Below are positions 32,848-43,292 of a stretch of DNA of 64,000 nucleotides, piece after piece. The notes beneath the pieces are model-generated. The model did no database searches. It was not told the origin of the DNA and worked only from the letters and a program-made list of their open reading frames with translations. Position numbers and translations under genes: made by a program. Origin of the DNA: Devosia sp. (lineage in GTDB: Bacteria > Pseudomonadota > Alphaproteobacteria > Rhizobiales > Devosiaceae). The stretch is from NCBI RefSeq assembly GCF_028290435.1, contig NZ_JAQGJV010000085.1, positions 1-64,000 of the forward strand. The letters run 5' to 3'. Each line of letters starts with the position of its first letter. The stretch's first letter is position 1.

Positions 32848-34044
32848 TTGAAGATCGTTGTTCGCCTGCTGATAGCCGTGGTGATCCTGGGTGGCCTTGG
32901 GGCCGCCGCATGGTGGCAATTCGGCAAGCCCGAGGCGGCCAGCGTGCCCAATACGATCGAGGTGAAGCGGGGCGATATCGAAAAAACGGTGCTCGCGTCG
33001 GGCGTGCTGCAGCCGGCCTCGCTGGTCAGCGTCGGCGCCGAGGTGTCGGGCCGGATCGACAGCGTCAATGTGGTGCTGGGGCAGAACGTCAAGAAGGGCG
33101 ACCTGATCGCGCAGATCGACTCGCTGAACCAGGAAAACGCCGTCAAGGCCGCGGAGGCGGCATTGGCGGGCATCCAGGCGCAGAAGCGCGCGCAAGTGGC
33201 CAACCTGGCGCAGGTCAAGGCGGCGCTGACGCGCGCCACGCAGATGTTCCAGCAGAGCCTCATCGCCCAGACCGATTTCGAGACCGCGCAGGCGGCGGTG
33301 GAATCGGCGGAAGCGCAGATCGACGGGCTGGATGCGCAGATCGCGCAGTCGACGCTGCAGGTGGAAAGTGCGCAGCTCAACCTCAGCCGCACCAAGATCG
33401 TGGCGCCGAACGACGGGACCATCGTGGCGCTGCTGGTGGATGAAGGGCAGACCGTGACCGCGTCGCAGCAGATCCCCACCATCGTCAAGATCGCCAACCT
33501 CGACACAATGGTGATCAAGGCGGAGATTTCCGAGGCCGACGTGGTGCGCGTGACGCCCGGACAGCGGGTGTATTTCACCATATTGGGCGAGCCCGACGTG
33601 CAGATCGACGCCAAGCTGCGCGCAGTGGAGCCGGCGCCGACCTCGATTAATTCCGATACCACCACGACTGACGCCGCCATCTATTACAACGGGCTGTTCG
33701 ATGTGCCGAACCTGGATCACCGGCTGCGCATTTCGATGACCGCGCAGGTGACCATCGTGCTCGACGAGGCCGAGAAGGTGCTGGTGGTGCCCTCCGGCGT
33801 GCTGCGCAAGGATCGCGACGGCAAGTTGATGGTGCTGGTCTATGATCCCAAGACGCAGACCACCAAGCCGCAGCCGGTGACTGTGGGGCTGGACAATAAT
33901 GTGAGCGCCGAGATCACCGACGGGCTGAGCGAAGGCGACCAGGTGGTGCAGAGCGGCACCACGACCGCCGCGGCGCGGCCGACGGGTGGCGGGCAGCGCG
34001 GATTTGGCGGACCGGGCGGCGGTGTGTTCGGCGGGCGGCCCTGA
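32848..34044 (+). CDS. macA: MacA-like periplasmic adaptor (membrane fusion protein)
   Basis: A 398-residue adaptor anchored by one N-terminal helix (about residues 5-22). The split lipoyl domain ([14 protein letters not shown] ... [16 protein letters not shown]) brackets a coiled-coil hairpin (about 90-180, [21 protein letters not shown]...), then beta-barrel and membrane-proximal domains; the C-terminus is Gly-rich ([13 protein letters not shown]). It links the MacB transporter to an outer-membrane channel. The start is TTG 32848, with GGGAGAG seven bases upstream; an earlier TTG at 32821 has no ribosome site. The stop overlaps macB. No tolC-like gene is in the window. Confidence 0.9.
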   Translation: MKIVVRLLIAVVILGGLGAAAWWQFGKPEAASVPNTIEVKRGDIEKTVLASGVLQPASLVSVGAEVSGRIDSVNVVLGQNVKKGDLIAQIDSLNQENAVKAAEAALAGIQAQKRAQVANLAQVKAALTRATQMFQQSLIAQTDFETAQAAVESAEAQIDGLDAQIAQSTLQVESAQLNLSRTKIVAPNDGTIVALLVDEGQTVTASQQIPTIVKIANLDTMVIKAEISEADVVRVTPGQRVYFTILGEPDVQIDAKLRAVEPAPTSINSDTTTTDAAIYYNGLFDVPNLDHRLRISMTAQVTIVLDEAEKVLVVPSGVLRKDRDGKLMVLVYDPKTQTTKPQPVTVGLDNNVSAEITDGLSEGDQVVQSGTTTAAARPTGGGQRGFGGPGGGVFGGRP

Positions 34045-35993
34045 TGGCCGAGCCGATCATCGCGATAAGAGGCCTGAGCCGGCGGTTCCAGACCGGGGCG
34101 GAAAGCGTCACCGTGCTCAAGGACATCGACCTCGATATTGTCGCGGGCGAGATGGTGGCCATCATGGGCCAATCGGGCTCGGGTAAGTCCACGCTGATGA
34201 ATATATTGGGGTGTCTCGATCGGCCGAGCGCTGGCACGTACAAATTCGGCGGCCGCGAGGTGGGCAAGCTCGGGCCGGACGCTCTGGCGGAACTGCGGCG
34301 TGAGCATTTTGGCTTCATCTTCCAGCGCTATCAACTGCTCACCGATCTCGATGCGGTCGAGAATGTGGAAATGCCGGCGATTTATGCGGGAGCGCAGCCC
34401 GCGGCGCGGCGCAAGCGAGCGATTTCGTTATTGACGCGGTTGGGGCTGGGCGATCGGCTGAGCCATCGGCCGGGCGCGCTGTCGGGTGGGCAGCAGCAGC
34501 GTGTCAGCGTGGCGCGGGCGCTGATGAATGGCGGCGAGGTAATCCTGGCCGACGAGCCGACTGGGGCGCTGGACTCCAAGAGCGGCAAGGAACTCATGGC
34601 GCTGCTGGCCGAACTGCATAAGGACGGCCACACCATCATCATCGTCACCCATGATCCACTGATCGCCGCGCAGGCGGAGCGGGTGATCGAGATTTCCGAT
34701 GGGGCGATCATTGCCGATCGGCGCAATGTCGAGAGCTTTGGGGCGGTGCGGGCCGAGGAGCCTATGCGCAAGGTGGCGCGCTGGCGCGAGGGATTTTCAC
34801 GGGCCGGCGAGGCGCTGCGCATGGCGATGCGGGCCATGGTGGCGCACAAGCTGCGCACGTTTCTCACCATGCTGGGCATCATTATCGGGATTGCTTCGGT
34901 GGTGAGCGTGGTGGCGCTGGGCCAGGGCAGCCAGGAGACGGTGCTGAGCAATATTTCCTCGCTCGGCACCAATACGATCAACATTTATCCCGGCACCGGG
35001 TTCGGTGACCGGCGCAGTGCGCGCATCCAGACGCTGCTGCCCTCGGACGCCGATGCGATCGCTACGCAAAGCTATGCCGATAGCGTCAGCCCGCAGGTGA
35101 CATCCAATGCCACTGTGCTGTTCCGCAATACGTCCTCGAATGCCTCGATCTCCGGTGTGGGCGACAGCTATTTCCGCGTGAATGGACGCACGTTTACGGA
35201 AGGCGTGCCGTTCACTGCGCCGAGCGTGAAGCAGCGGACGCAGGAGGCGGTGATCGACCAGAACGCGGCCTCGGCCTTCTTCGTCAACGGCGAAGACCCA
35301 ATCGGGCAGGTGATCCTGCTCGATAAGGTGCCGGTGCGGGTGATCGGCGTTGTGGAGGCGGTGACCGGGTTCGGGCCGGGCAATAACAGCGCCAATGTCT
35401 ACCTGCCCTATACGACGGCGATGGACCGCATCCTGGGGCAAAACTATCTGAGTTCGATCGCGGTGCGGGTGAGCGACGATGCCGACATGTCCCAGGCCGA
35501 GGACGAAATCACGGCGCTGCTGACGCGGCTGCATGACGGCAAGACCGATTTCTTCCTGCAAAATACCGCCACCATTCGCGACACAATCGAATCCACGGCG
35601 CAGACGCTGACGCTGCTGATTTCCACCATTGCGGTGATCTCCCTGGTGGTGGGCGGGATCGGGGTGATGAACATCATGCTGGTTAGCGTCAGCGAGCGGA
35701 CCAAGGAGATCGGCATCCGCATGGCGGTGGGCGCGCGGCGCGGCGATATCCTGCGGCAGTTTCTGATCGAGGCGGTGCTGGTGTGTTTCGTCGGCGGGGC
35801 GCTTGGCGTGGCGCTGTCGTTTGGCCTCGGTGCGGCGCTGACCTCGCTAATGGCGGGCGCCAAGGTCACCTATTCGGCGCAGACGATCATCCTGGCATTC
35901 GTGTCGTCCAGCCTGATCGGGGTGATATTCGGGTTCATGCCGGCCCGCTCGGCGGCGCGGCTGGACCCGGTGGAGGCACTGGCGCGGGAGTGA
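34044..35993 (+). CDS. macB: MacB-type ABC transporter (ATPase-permease)
   Basis: A 649-residue protein with an N-terminal ATPase (Walker [10 protein letters not shown] about 45-53, signature [15 protein letters not shown], Walker [18 protein letters not shown]-like IIVTHDP) fused to a FtsX/MacB permease: TM1 at about 268-290 ([18 protein letters not shown]), a large periplasmic domain (about 295-520) and three C-terminal helices ([17 protein letters not shown] onward). MacAB exports macrolides, lipopeptides, haem precursors or peptides by a mechanotransmission mechanism. Its start shares one base with the macA stop. Export substrate here is unknown. Confidence 0.93.
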   Translation: MAEPIIAIRGLSRRFQTGAESVTVLKDIDLDIVAGEMVAIMGQSGSGKSTLMNILGCLDRPSAGTYKFGGREVGKLGPDALAELRREHFGFIFQRYQLLTDLDAVENVEMPAIYAGAQPAARRKRAISLLTRLGLGDRLSHRPGALSGGQQQRVSVARALMNGGEVILADEPTGALDSKSGKELMALLAELHKDGHTIIIVTHDPLIAAQAERVIEISDGAIIADRRNVESFGAVRAEEPMRKVARWREGFSRAGEALRMAMRAMVAHKLRTFLTMLGIIIGIASVVSVVALGQGSQETVLSNISSLGTNTINIYPGTGFGDRRSARIQTLLPSDADAIATQSYADSVSPQVTSNATVLFRNTSSNASISGVGDSYFRVNGRTFTEGVPFTAPSVKQRTQEAVIDQNAASAFFVNGEDPIGQVILLDKVPVRVIGVVEAVTGFGPGNNSANVYLPYTTAMDRILGQNYLSSIAVRVSDDADMSQAEDEITALLTRLHDGKTDFFLQNTATIRDTIESTAQTLTLLISTIAVISLVVGGIGVMNIMLVSVSERTKEIGIRMAVGARRGDILRQFLIEAVLVCFVGGALGVALSFGLGAALTSLMAGAKVTYSAQTIILAFVSSSLIGVIFGFMPARSAARLDPVEALARE

Positions 35994-36243
35994 GCGCCGT
36001 ACCGCCAGAAGTGTTCCCCATCGGCAACGATCCCGCCCCGACACCGAAACTTTGTGACCAGCAAGGGTGGTCATTGCCGCGGGCTAGCCCTAAACTTGCC
36101 ATGAACTTGAACGCGTTCTAGGCGCGCATGGCGTCAATGCGATCGATTAGAGTCAAGTTTAACTGAATCTTCTGGCTCTCGGAGTCAGGGTGGCAGTCCT
36201 CGCCGATGGCGGGTAGGGCGGAACGAGCGACGGGAACGGTCCA
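35994..36243. other. Intergenic region between macB and tamA
   Basis: About 250 bases with no gene I can support. It should contain the tamAB promoter; no convincing -35/-10 pair or terminator hairpin was found. The tamA frame is closed by TAG at 36214, which limits where tamA can start. Confidence 0.4.
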
Positions 36244-38163
36244 CTGAAGCTGGCGCGGATAGTATTGAGTTTGGGGGCGCTTGGCATCGTCCTGTCGCTG
36301 GCGAGCGTCGCTTGGACGCCGCAGGCTGCTGCATTCGAAATTTTTGGCATCAAGCTGTTCGAAGACCAGTCCGACAAGGACGCGGATGCGGTCATCGCCG
36401 ATCCGCAGTCCTATACGGTCGATGTGTCGGTGACCCAGATTGGCTCGGCGGAAGCCACGGTGCGCAATGCCTCGGCGCTGGTGGCGGATGCGGGGGAGCC
36501 GGCATCGGGCGCGGCTGGATTGCTGGCCAAGGCGCGCGGCGACTACCGGCGCATTTTGGCGGCGCTCTATAATGAAGGCTATTACGGCGGCAGCATCAGC
36601 ATTCGCGTCGGCGGGGTGGAAGCCTCGAGCCTGGCGCCGGATGTGAACCTGCCCGATCCGGTCGCGGTGGCCATCGTGGTGACGCCGGGGCCGCTGTTCA
36701 AGTTCAACCGGGTGCAGGTGGTCAATCAGGCGCCCGCGACCAGTGATCCTAACGATTTTGTCGAGCCAGTGTCCAGCGTGGGCTATGGCAGTGGCGAGAT
36801 CGCGCGCTCCAGCGTGGTGCTCAAGGCCGAGCAATTGGCGCTCGAGGCGTGGCGGCAGCAGGGCTATGCCAAGGCTGAAATCGCCAATCGGGAAGTGGTC
36901 GCCGACCATGCGAGTTCGACCGTCGACGTGACCATTACGGTCAATCCGGGCGCCAAGGCGGCGTTCGGCGATATCGTGGTCAGTGGCACCGAGAATATGG
37001 ACGCCGATTTCGTGCGCTGGGAAACCGGCATCGTGCCGGGCCAGGAATACGATCCCGACGATATCACGCTGGCGCAAAAGCGGCTGGATCGGCTCGAAGT
37101 GTTCAGCGCGGCGCGACTGCAGGCGGCTGATGCGATCGGCTCGAATGGGCTGTTGCCATATAACCTGATCGTGCAGGAATTGCCAGGCCGGCGGTTTGGC
37201 GTGGGCGCGACCTATTCCACTATCGATGGCTTGGGCATCGAAGGCTTTCACCTGTGGCGGAACCTGTTCGGGCATGCCGAGCGGCTGCGGCTGGATGCCA
37301 AGATCGCCAGCATCGCTTTCCCAATCGATACCGAGCAATTCGACTATCAGTTCGGTGGCACCTTCACCAAGCCGGGCGTGTTCACGCCGGACACCGACCT
37401 CGTTGCCTCGATTTCGGCAGAGCGGACACTCTATCCGACATACACCGAGACCTCGATCAACGGGCGGCTGGGGCTGAACCATACGCTGACCGACCAGATC
37501 AGCTTCGAGGGCGGCGTCGAATATGAGCGCAGCCGGTTCGACGACGTGTTCGGCACACGCGATTTCTCGCTGGCCGGGCTTTACGGCGGCATTACCTATG
37601 ACGGGCGCGACGACGCGGTCGATCCGACCAGCGGCATTTTCGCCTCGGCCAATATCGAGCCGTTTTACGAGTTCAACTACGGCAATCCCGCGGCTCGCCT
37701 GGTGCTGGAAGGGCGGACCTATTTCGGCTTTGGCGAGGACAATCAATTTGTGCTGGCTGGCCGGCTGAAAGCCGGGGCGCTGATTGGGCCGGAATTGTCG
37801 GAAATCCCGCCGGACAAGCTATTCTTCGCCGGTGGCGGCGGTTCGGTGCGCGGCTATGGTTTCAAATCCATCGGCGTCGATGACGGCAACGGCAATGTCA
37901 CCGGCGGGCGCTATCTACTTGAAGGCTCGCTCGAAGCGCGGGCCAAGGTGACCAAGGATATCGGCGTCGTTGGCTTTATCGACGGTGGCTATGTGGCGGC
38001 GGACCGTTTTCCGGGCTTGGAAGACCTTAAGCTCGGCGCCGGTATCGGCGTGCGCTACTACACCGGGCTTGGACCCTTGCGGGCTGATATCGCCATACCG
38101 CTCAACAAGCGGGCGGGTGACCCGGACTATGCAATTTACGTTGGCATAGGACAGTCGTTTTGA
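36244..38163 (+). CDS. tamA: TamA outer-membrane translocation/assembly module barrel; probable CTG start
   Basis: A 639-residue BamA/TamA-family outer-membrane protein: signal peptide, POTRA domains (about 50-270, e.g. FKFNRVQVVNQAP, KAAFGDIVVSGTENMD), and a 16-strand barrel with the diagnostic FAGGGGSVRGYGF loop and C-terminal aromatic residue (IGQSF). The frame is blocked by TAG at 36214, and between it and TTG 36265 there is no ATG/GTG/TTG. The TTG gives a signal peptide without basic residues, whereas CTG 36244 gives (M)KLARIVLSLG, an ideal n-region, with GGGA eight bases before it. I therefore choose CTG. It is coupled to tamB (TGATG overlap); together they help lipids and proteins reach the outer membrane. 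Confidence 0.88.
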   Translation: MKLARIVLSLGALGIVLSLASVAWTPQAAAFEIFGIKLFEDQSDKDADAVIADPQSYTVDVSVTQIGSAEATVRNASALVADAGEPASGAAGLLAKARGDYRRILAALYNEGYYGGSISIRVGGVEASSLAPDVNLPDPVAVAIVVTPGPLFKFNRVQVVNQAPATSDPNDFVEPVSSVGYGSGEIARSSVVLKAEQLALEAWRQQGYAKAEIANREVVADHASSTVDVTITVNPGAKAAFGDIVVSGTENMDADFVRWETGIVPGQEYDPDDITLAQKRLDRLEVFSAARLQAADAIGSNGLLPYNLIVQELPGRRFGVGATYSTIDGLGIEGFHLWRNLFGHAERLRLDAKIASIAFPIDTEQFDYQFGGTFTKPGVFTPDTDLVASISAERTLYPTYTETSINGRLGLNHTLTDQISFEGGVEYERSRFDDVFGTRDFSLAGLYGGITYDGRDDAVDPTSGIFASANIEPFYEFNYGNPAARLVLEGRTYFGFGEDNQFVLAGRLKAGALIGPELSEIPPDKLFFAGGGGSVRGYGFKSIGVDDGNGNVTGGRYLLEGSLEARAKVTKDIGVVGFIDGGYVAADRFPGLEDLKLGAGIGVRYYTGLGPLRADIAIPLNKRAGDPDYAIYVGIGQSF

Positions 38164-41100
38164 TGTCCCGTCTCCTATCGCTGCCGCGGCGGCTGGTTGT
38201 TCTCGTACTCGTCGTGCTGGGTCTGGCTGTCGCCGTGCCGGCGGTCATCGTCGCGCAGGACGTGATCACGATGAGCCCGGACGAGCAGAAGGACTGGCTC
38301 ACCAGCTTCGTGCAGGACCGGCTCTCGACGCCGGAGCGGCAAATCCGGCTCTCCAATATCGAAGGTGCGCTGGGCTCGGATATCGCCATCCGCGAAATCA
38401 CCATTTCGGACGCCGAAGGGGTGTGGCTGCGGGTCAATAATGCGCGGCTGACCTGGAACCAGGCGGCACTGTTCCTTGGGAGGCTCGAGGTCAAGTCGCT
38501 GACGGCGGACTCGATCGATTATCTGCGCAATGCCAAGCCGGCCGAGGGCGTCGATCTGCCGCCGGCCGAGGCGGGCACGCTGACCATTCCGGAATTCCCG
38601 GTGGCGGTGATCCTGGAACAATTGTCGATCCCAAAGGTGACGTTCGGCGACGGTGTGTTCGGGCTTGGCTCGGCGATTTCACTCAATGGCGCGCTGACCC
38701 TGGAGGGGGGCAACCTGACCTCCAAGCTCGATATCGTGCGGCTGGACGGGCCGGGTGGCACGCTGGCGCTGATGGCCAATTATACCAAAGCCGACAATGT
38801 GGTGGATGTCGGCGTGACGCTGACCGAGCCGCCCAATGGGGTGATGGCCAACCTGCTCAATATCGAAGGCAAGCCGGCTGTCGAACTGGCAATTGCAGGC
38901 AAGGGCCCGGTGGCGAACCTGCAGACCACACTGACGCTCAAGGCCAATGGGCAGACGGCGCTGGGCGGCGGCGCTACGGTAAACCAGACGGCGGACGGCT
39001 TTGCCATCGCGGCCGATCTGCGCGGACCGGTATCCAGCCTGATGGCGCCGCAATACCAGCCGTTCTTCGGCGCGGAGTCGGCACTGACCGCCAATGCGCT
39101 GGTGCGCACGGGCGGCGGGCTTTCGATTTCCGGGCTGAAGCTGAGCGGCGGGCAATTGCTGCTCGAGGGCGCGGCAGAAACCACGCCGGACAATTTCCTG
39201 CGGCAGTTGACGCTTAATGCGGTGGTTGCCGACCCTGCGGGAACGCCGGTGCTGTTGCCGGTGCCCGGCGCCCCGGTCAGCGTCAACGGCGCGCAGGTGG
39301 CGATCAATTTCGGGCAGGATAATTCGGAGAACTGGAGCTCGACGCTCGACGTCAAGGGCCTGACCACCGGGGATTTCGCGGCGCAAACCATGGCGCTGAC
39401 GCTGGGTGGTGTCGCCGCCAATCTGAACGATCCGGCGACGCGACGGCTGACCTTCAATGGCGACGGCACCATTGCGGGCATCGAGGCTGCGGACGAGGTC
39501 AAGGCGGCGCTGGGCGATAGTATCGGTCTGGGCATTGCCGGGCTGTGGAATGCGGGTGAGCCGGTGCAGTTGGCGCAGTTCCGCCTCGTCGGCAAGGCGC
39601 TGACGGCGGGGTTGGCGGGCGTGTTGGATGGCCCAGAGTTCAAGGGTGATGTGGCGATCGAGACGAGCAGCATTGCGCCGTTTTCGGGGCTTGCTGGGCG
39701 CGAACTGGATGGCGGATTGTCGCTTAAGGCCAACGGCACACTGAGCCCGCTGACGGGCGGGTTCGACCTGACGCTGGACGGAACCGGAAACAATCTTAAT
39801 ATCGACGACGATGTGGCTGACGGTATTCTGGCCGGCACCGTGGCGCTATCAGGTCGCGTGGCGCGTACCGAAACGGGGCTGACAGCGCAGAATTTCAAGC
39901 TGGGCAATCAACAGGTGCAATTGCTGGCCGATGGCAGCTATTCCAGCGCGGTGGCCGATTTCACCTTCAATCTCGATCTCGCCGACCTGGCGCTGCTGAG
40001 CGATCAGGGCAAGGGCGCGGTCAAGGTGTTGGGCACGGCCAAGGGCCAGGACGGGGTTCTGGATCTGAACCTGAACGCCGGCCTCGCGGCAGGGCAATTG
40101 GCCGGGCGCGACTTCCGCCAGGGTACGCTGACTTTTGCCGGGCGCTCGGACAAGAGCGGGCTGACCGGCAATATCACCGGCGACGGTATGCTCGACGGGT
40201 TCCGGACCAGTCTTGTGGCCGGTATCGCGATGGATGGCACGCGGCAGGCGCTGACGGGTTTGGATTTCCAGGCGGCTGGCACGCGGGTCACCGGCGACGT
40301 CTCGCGCGATGCGGCCGGATTGCTGACCGGGCGGCTGGAAGCTGCATCGCCCGACGTGTCGGTGGCGGCGGCTTTGGCGCTGATCAAGGCGCAAGGCGCG
40401 CTCAATGCCAGCGTGACGTTGGCGCCAACTGACGGCAAGCAAAGCGCCGCAGCACAGGGCGATGTGAAGGGCCTCGTGGCTAATGACATTCGTGTCGGCT
40501 CGGCTGACTTCAACGCGACGATCGCCGACCTGTTTGGCGTGCCGGCCGTGACCGGCACCATCAATGGCACCGATATCGCGGCAGCAGGGGTGGACGTCAC
40601 GACCCTCGCGGCCAAGGCCAGCCAGAACGGCGATACGACGACCTTCGACGCCCAGGCCGCATTGACGGCAGGCACCAAGCTCGATCTGGCCGGATCGCTG
40701 GCGCCGATTGCCGAGGGCTATCGCCTGGCACTGGATCGCGCCAGCCTGCAACAGGGGCAACTTTCTGCACGGCTAGCGAAGGCGACGGTGCTGACCGTCG
40801 CGGGCTCGACGGTATCGCTGGATGCGGTGCGGTTCGATGTTGGTTCGGGCAGCGTCACGGCCAGCGGGTCGGCCGGCGAGGCGCTCAATATCGCGCTGGA
40901 TATCAGCCAATTGCCGCTGTCTATTGCCAACGCGGTGGTGCCCAGCCTGGGGCTAGCGGGCACGCTGGACGGGCGGGCGACGATCAGTGGCACAGGCAGC
41001 GATCCGCGCGTGGCCTTTGAAGCGCGGGGCGCTGGAATCAATGCGGCGGCGATCAAGGACTTTGGCATCGCGCCAATGAGCGTCAGCGCCAATGGGACTT

Positions 41101-42500
41101 TTGCCAACAACACCGTGTCGCTGGCCAGCCTGTCGGCCAATGGCAATGGTGGGTTGACCGTGTCGGGTTCCGGCAAGGTGCCGCTAGGCGGCAACGGGCT
41201 GAATGTGACGCTCAAGGGTGACGCTCCGCTAGCATTGGCGCAGCGTTTCGTGGCTGATCGCGGTGGCCAGTTGAGCGGATCGGTAAGTCTGGATGCGCAA
41301 GTTTCCGGCAGCATCGCGTCGCCGAAATTCGGCGGTCGGGTATCCACCAGCAATGCCGGCTATATCGATCCGGAACTGAATTTACGGCTGCAGGGCATCA
41401 GTGGGTCGGCCAGCCTTAACGGCAATAGCCTAGTGATCGAAAGCCTCACTGCCGGCCTGGCGACCGGCGGCTCTGTCGCCGCTTCCGGCTCCATAGGGCT
41501 CACTGACGGCTTTCCCGCCAACGTCAAACTGGCATTGAATTCAGCACGTTACGCCGATGGCAATATGTTCGTGGCGACGGTGCAGGGCAACTTGGCGCTG
41601 ACCGGCAACCTGACCGGTAATCCGCTGCTGAGCGGCAATGTACTGGTGGAAAAAGCCGACATTACCGTGCCAGAAAGCCTCGGCGGCGGCGCAGCGATGA
41701 TCGACGTCAAGCATGTCGATGCGCCGCCGCAAGTCGAGCAGACATTGGCGCGGGCGCGGGTGGATGCCGCCGGAGCGCCGGTGCCGCAAACGCGGCCGGG
41801 CGGGGTGTTGCTCGATATCACCGTCAATGCACCGAACCAGATTTTTATTCGCGGCCGGGGGCTGGACGCCGAAGTGGGCGGCTCGGTGCGGCTGACCGGG
41901 CCGATCGGCGATATCCAGCCGGTGGGCGCCTTTTCGCTCAATCGCGGGCGGCTGGCGATCCTGGGCCAGCGGATCACCTTCGAAAGCGGCACGGTGACGC
42001 TGGTGGGCGATCTCGATCCGGAATTGAACCTGGTGGCGCGCACCGAAGGGGAGGGCATTACGGTGTTCGTCACTGTGTCCGGCCGGGTTTCGGATATCAA
42101 TGTAAGCTTCACATCAACCCCGATGCTGCCGCAGGACGAGGTGTTGAGCCGGCTGATCTTCAAGCGTGGCATGGGCGAACTGTCGCCGCTGCAACTGGCG
42201 AAATTGGCGGGCGCCGCGGCGGAACTGGTCGGGGGCAGCTCGAATCCCTCGCTGCTCGATAGCCTGCGCGGCGCGGCTGGGCTGGACGACCTGGATGTCG
42301 TCACCGATGACAAAGGCAATGTGGCGGTACAGGCTGGGACCTATATCCAGGACAATGTCTATCTGGGCGTGCAGGCGGGCGCCAACGGGCAGAGCAAGGT
42401 GACGATCAATCTCGACGTGACCAAGGACCTCAAGGTGCAGGGCGCCGCCGGGCAGGACGGTAATTCCAGCCTCGGCGTGTTCTACGAGAGCGATTACTAG
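38163..42500 (+). CDS. tamB: TamB translocation/assembly module protein
   Basis: A 1445-residue AsmA-like envelope-spanning protein. One N-terminal TM anchor (about residues 8-30, RRLVVLVLVVLGLAVAV) is followed by more than 1000 residues of short amphipathic beta-strand repeats forming the hydrophobic groove, and the conserved C-terminal TamB domain (DUF490) from about 1080 to the end (FSLNRGRLAILGQRITFESGTV, MLPQDEVLSRLIF). TamB moves phospholipid between membranes and partners TamA. The ATG at 38163 shares one base with the tamA stop; an adjacent in-frame TTG at 38160 is unlikely. The stop overlaps the convergent DUF1223 gene. Confidence 0.93.
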   Translation: MSRLLSLPRRLVVLVLVVLGLAVAVPAVIVAQDVITMSPDEQKDWLTSFVQDRLSTPERQIRLSNIEGALGSDIAIREITISDAEGVWLRVNNARLTWNQAALFLGRLEVKSLTADSIDYLRNAKPAEGVDLPPAEAGTLTIPEFPVAVILEQLSIPKVTFGDGVFGLGSAISLNGALTLEGGNLTSKLDIVRLDGPGGTLALMANYTKADNVVDVGVTLTEPPNGVMANLLNIEGKPAVELAIAGKGPVANLQTTLTLKANGQTALGGGATVNQTADGFAIAADLRGPVSSLMAPQYQPFFGAESALTANALVRTGGGLSISGLKLSGGQLLLEGAAETTPDNFLRQLTLNAVVADPAGTPVLLPVPGAPVSVNGAQVAINFGQDNSENWSSTLDVKGLTTGDFAAQTMALTLGGVAANLNDPATRRLTFNGDGTIAGIEAADEVKAALGDSIGLGIAGLWNAGEPVQLAQFRLVGKALTAGLAGVLDGPEFKGDVAIETSSIAPFSGLAGRELDGGLSLKANGTLSPLTGGFDLTLDGTGNNLNIDDDVADGILAGTVALSGRVARTETGLTAQNFKLGNQQVQLLADGSYSSAVADFTFNLDLADLALLSDQGKGAVKVLGTAKGQDGVLDLNLNAGLAAGQLAGRDFRQGTLTFAGRSDKSGLTGNITGDGMLDGFRTSLVAGIAMDGTRQALTGLDFQAAGTRVTGDVSRDAAGLLTGRLEAASPDVSVAAALALIKAQGALNASVTLAPTDGKQSAAAQGDVKGLVANDIRVGSADFNATIADLFGVPAVTGTINGTDIAAAGVDVTTLAAKASQNGDTTTFDAQAALTAGTKLDLAGSLAPIAEGYRLALDRASLQQGQLSARLAKATVLTVAGSTVSLDAVRFDVGSGSVTASGSAGEALNIALDISQLPLSIANAVVPSLGLAGTLDGRATISGTGSDPRVAFEARGAGINAAAIKDFGIAPMSVSANGTFANNTVSLASLSANGNGGLTVSGSGKVPLGGNGLNVTLKGDAPLALAQRFVADRGGQLSGSVSLDAQVSGSIASPKFGGRVSTSNAGYIDPELNLRLQGISGSASLNGNSLVIESLTAGLATGGSVAASGSIGLTDGFPANVKLALNSARYADGNMFVATVQGNLALTGNLTGNPLLSGNVLVEKADITVPESLGGGAAMIDVKHVDAPPQVEQTLARARVDAAGAPVPQTRPGGVLLDITVNAPNQIFIRGRGLDAEVGGSVRLTGPIGDIQPVGAFSLNRGRLAILGQRITFESGTVTLVGDLDPELNLVARTEGEGITVFVTVSGRVSDINVSFTSTPMLPQDEVLSRLIFKRGMGELSPLQLAKLAGAAAELVGGSSNPSLLDSLRGAAGLDDLDVVTDDKGNVAVQAGTYIQDNVYLGVQAGANGQSKVTINLDVTKDLKVQGAAGQDGNSSLGVFYESDY

Positions 42501-43198
42501 TTCGTCGTGGCCGACAGGATCGGTCCGCCATTGGGGCGCTGCACCAGGATTGCGGTCTTGAGGCCGGTGGCCGGAGCGCTGAGGCCGAGGGCGAGCGGTG
42601 CGCCGCTCCACGTGCCCAGGTTTTGCAGGTCATAGACCACATGGGTGTGGGGCAAGGTACGGCCGGTGTTTTCCCCGCGGCCGATCGGCACCTCGTGAAT
42701 CTGTGGATCGTAACGGACCAGCCAGACATCGGCGCCTGAGGTGGGGGCTGTGCCCGCAGCGATATCGACATGACTATCGGCCAGCTCGATTGTCGGGCCG
42801 GTCAATGCCGGGGCGGTATCGATGAGGCGTTCAACGTCGGCGATGTGGTTGCCGACGGCTGTGGTGGTGCCGTTGACCACCATCTGTGGCGTATAGGGGC
42901 CGAACTGCTCCAAAGCCGGTTCGTAGGTGACCTGACGCTGGGTAAATTCGGGTTTGCCGAACGTGTCCTTCCAACCCAGGCGATCCCAATAGGTGACGGC
43001 GAAGCTCAAGGCCAGCACGTCGGGACGCTGGCTGAGTGTGATCAGATTGGCATTGGCGGGCGGGCAGGAGGAGCAGCCCTGGCTGGTGAACAGTTCTACC
43101 ACGACTGGCGCTTTGCCGGCGGCTTGGGCAGGGGAGGACAGGCCCATGCCGGCCGACGCAGCCAGCAGGGAAAGCGCAATGGTGTGGATGTGCCGCAT
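42497..43198 (-). CDS. DUF1223 thioredoxin-like secreted protein
   Basis: A 233-residue exported protein: signal peptide 1-27 (PAQAA), then VVVELFTSQGCSSCPPANANL with C42 and C45 as a CxxC pair in a thioredoxin-like fold, and the conserved YWDRLGWKDTF and PYTPQMVVNG segments of DUF1223. Periplasmic redox activity is plausible but not shown. It lies 94 bases downstream of yejA on the same strand and overlaps tamB convergently by four bases. Confidence 0.88.
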   Translation of the reverse strand: MRHIHTIALSLLAASAGMGLSSPAQAAGKAPVVVELFTSQGCSSCPPANANLITLSQRPDVLALSFAVTYWDRLGWKDTFGKPEFTQRQVTYEPALEQFGPYTPQMVVNGTTTAVGNHIADVERLIDTAPALTGPTIELADSHVDIAAGTAPTSGADVWLVRYDPQIHEVPIGRGENTGRTLPHTHVVYDLQNLGTWSGAPLALGLSAPATGLKTAILVQRPNGGPILSATTN

Positions 43199-43292
43199 GG
43201 CTCGTGCTCCTCAGGCAACCCTTGGTGGTCGCCATGAGAAGTTCGTGCGTGCGGCAGTTCCGGTTACAGGCTCGCGATGTCGTGACGGCGGG

